Shown: in pieces, positions 5,444 to 6,216 of the stretch
Position numbering within the stretch: position 1 is the first letter of the stretch
Layout: each line of letters starts with the position of its first letter
Assembly: GCA_035275625.1 (NCBI GenBank)
Contig: DATEMK010000229.1
Location: forward strand, 1 to 6,216
Length of the DNA stretch: 6,216 nucleotides
Reading direction: 5' to 3'
Source: DATEMK01 sp035275625
Lineage (GTDB): Bacteria; Bacteroidota; Bacteroidia; AKYH767-A; OLB10
Position numbers and translations under genes: made by a program
The notes under the pieces: model-generated
Seen by the model: only the letters and a program-made list of their open reading frames with translations
Databases searched by the model: none
Told to the model about the DNA's origin: nothing

Positions 5444-5884
5444 ATGGCTGATGAAATAAATATACTGGTTGCTCTGCAAAATAATCAGAATGCTTTGTTT
5501 TTCAGAGAAGCTGTTAAATTAATACCCAAAAAAGTCATTTTTCACCGGTTTAGAAGCGGTGTTATGCTGATGCAATATTTAGTTACGACTAATCCAATGA
5601 ATGCTTTAGTCTTTTTTGAACCTGACATGCGGCATAAAAACGGATTTGAGTGCCTGACGGAAATAAGAGCAAATCCAAAATACAAACATTTAAACCTGTT
5701 AATGCTTACAGAGGAAAACAATGAAATAATAAAAAAGGCAATTGAAAAAAGAGTAAATTATGTGATCAAAAAACCTGACTGTATCGAGCACATGAGAGAT
5801 ATGATTCTATATTTCTTACAAAAAGAAGTTAAGGCTATGCCACAGAATGTTAAAAAATTTGTATTTGCACACCGGCTGGTTTAG
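5444..5884 (+). CDS. Degenerate single-domain receiver-like protein
   Basis: The protein has 146 residues from ATG 5444 to TAG 5882-5884, with no output domain. The fold signature is a CheY/Rcp1-like receiver: NILVALQNN (beta 1, 6-14), a helix at 18-28, NALVFFEPDM (beta 3, 53-62), NGFECLTEIR (66-75), NLLMLTEEN (84-92), NYVIKKP (105-111) and a last helix at 113-127. Key residues have changed. The acidic pair that normally follows beta 1 and binds magnesium is absent (ALQN), and the phospho-accepting Asp is Glu59. The Thr (89), aromatic (106) and Lys-Pro (110-111) positions are kept. It is thus probably a pseudo-receiver that signals by protein binding without classical phosphorylation; a Glu can mimic the phosphorylated state in some receivers. 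The tail 128-146 is basic. It stands alone, with no histidine kinase in the window. The family call is firm; the function is inferred. Confidence 0.8.
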   Translation: MADEINILVALQNNQNALFFREAVKLIPKKVIFHRFRSGVMLMQYLVTTNPMNALVFFEPDMRHKNGFECLTEIRANPKYKHLNLLMLTEENNEIIKKAIEKRVNYVIKKPDCIEHMRDMILYFLQKEVKAMPQNVKKFVFAHRLV

Positions 5885-5976
5885 ACTCAGGGAACTTTCT
5901 AACTTTAATTCCGGATTTAAAAACTGGCATGTTTTTTTTATAATGATGAAACGGGTTTTAGTATGAATACTTTTCC

Positions 5977-6008
5977 AAAAAATGCGGGATGCCAGTTCCG
6001 CATTTTTT
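5977..6008. terminator. Strong bidirectional intrinsic terminator
   Basis: AAAAAATGCGG (5977-5987) is perfectly complementary to CCGCATTTTTT (5998-6008), with a 10-base loop. On both strands this gives a GC core followed by six T, so it can stop transcription from either side. On the plus strand it ends the receiver-like gene (stop at 5884) and isolates the helix-turn-helix gene at 6040. The loop sequence is complementary to 5922-5930, described among the findings. Confidence 0.88.
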
Positions 6009-6039
6009 ATCGAACGCCCTATTTAATTGATGACACGTT

Positions 6040-6216
6040 ATGGGAAAAAGAAAATTTAAAAAAACTTCCCTGGTGGAGAAAGAGTGGGACAAAATAAAAA
6101 CCATGTACCGTGAAGGTTATACAATAGAGGAAATAGTAGAGGAAGTAAATTTTACGCGTGGGAATGTTATAGACCGTTTAAAAAAAGAAGGGCTGATCAA
6201 AAAGAAAACACCATTA
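6040..6216 (+). CDS. Helix-turn-helix protein, 5' end only
   Basis: The frame starts at ATG 6040, just after an in-frame TGA at 6031-6033, and is still open at the end of the window after 59 codons. The N-terminus is very basic (MGKRKFKKTS). Residues 15-53 have the pattern of a DNA-binding helix-turn-helix: EWDKIKTMYREG, then YTIEEIVEEVN, a turn, and TRGNVIDRLKKEGLI as the recognition helix. The form 'W...I..MY.EG.T..EI....N.TR..V..RL' resembles GcrA-like and transposase- or resolvase-type HTH domains. The rest of the protein is outside the window, so regulator and mobile-element DNA-binding protein cannot be told apart. It begins 31 bases after the strong terminator and so needs its own promoter close by; no Shine-Dalgarno site is seen. 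Confidence 0.75.
   Translation, partial: MGKRKFKKTSLVEKEWDKIKTMYREGYTIEEIVEEVNFTRGNVIDRLKKEGLIKKKTPL

Noticed and set aside
5963..6097. 44-codon plus-strand frame beginning MNTFPKNAG
   Set aside because: It runs through the strong terminator stem and overlaps the better-supported helix-turn-helix gene in another frame.

Overview
The window looks like the chromosome of a Bacteroidota bacterium, probably of the Chitinophagales/Sphingobacteriales kind. It is AT-rich and its starts lack clear Shine-Dalgarno sites. It carries a long secreted protein with a type IX secretion (T9SS) C-terminal sorting domain, receiver proteins of the single-domain Rcp1-like type common in this phylum, and a CTTTGTGGC-type intergenic inverted repeat. 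The lineage is inferred from these features; no rRNA or other marker gene is present.

Layout. Positions 1-174 are the end of a small membrane protein (DMT family, DUF486 type). Positions 175-597 have no convincing gene but hold a nested set of inverted repeats (233-410) and a GC-rich hairpin (558-574). Positions 598-3894 (minus strand) encode a 1098-residue surface or secreted protein: N-terminal membrane/signal segment, beta-rich body with about six 24-25-residue repeats, Fn3-like module and T9SS tail. Its upstream region (3895-4028) carries an octamer three times in alternating orientation.

Next to it, 4029-4322 is a perfectly phased array of seven 42-bp tandem repeats. Six of the units carry a 16-bp dyad at a spacing of about four helical turns. 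The array runs in frame into the broken second half of a receiver domain (to 4503), whose phospho-acceptor position is His. Then follow a small minus-strand Cys/His protein (4553-4756), a strong orphan plus-strand terminator (4826-4848), a small YtxH-like membrane protein (4910-5125), a gene-poor stretch with hairpins (5126-5443), a complete but degenerate receiver-like protein (5444-5884), a strong bidirectional terminator (5977-6008) and the start of a helix-turn-helix protein that runs off the end (6040-6216).

There is no evident shared operon. Strands alternate and the genes are separated by terminators and repeats. The most unusual part is the 42-bp array joined to a receiver remnant, with a second receiver-like gene about 1 kb away that lacks the canonical acidic residues. 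YtxH-like proteins and stand-alone receivers are often stress or adaptation genes, but no common pathway can be shown from this sequence alone.
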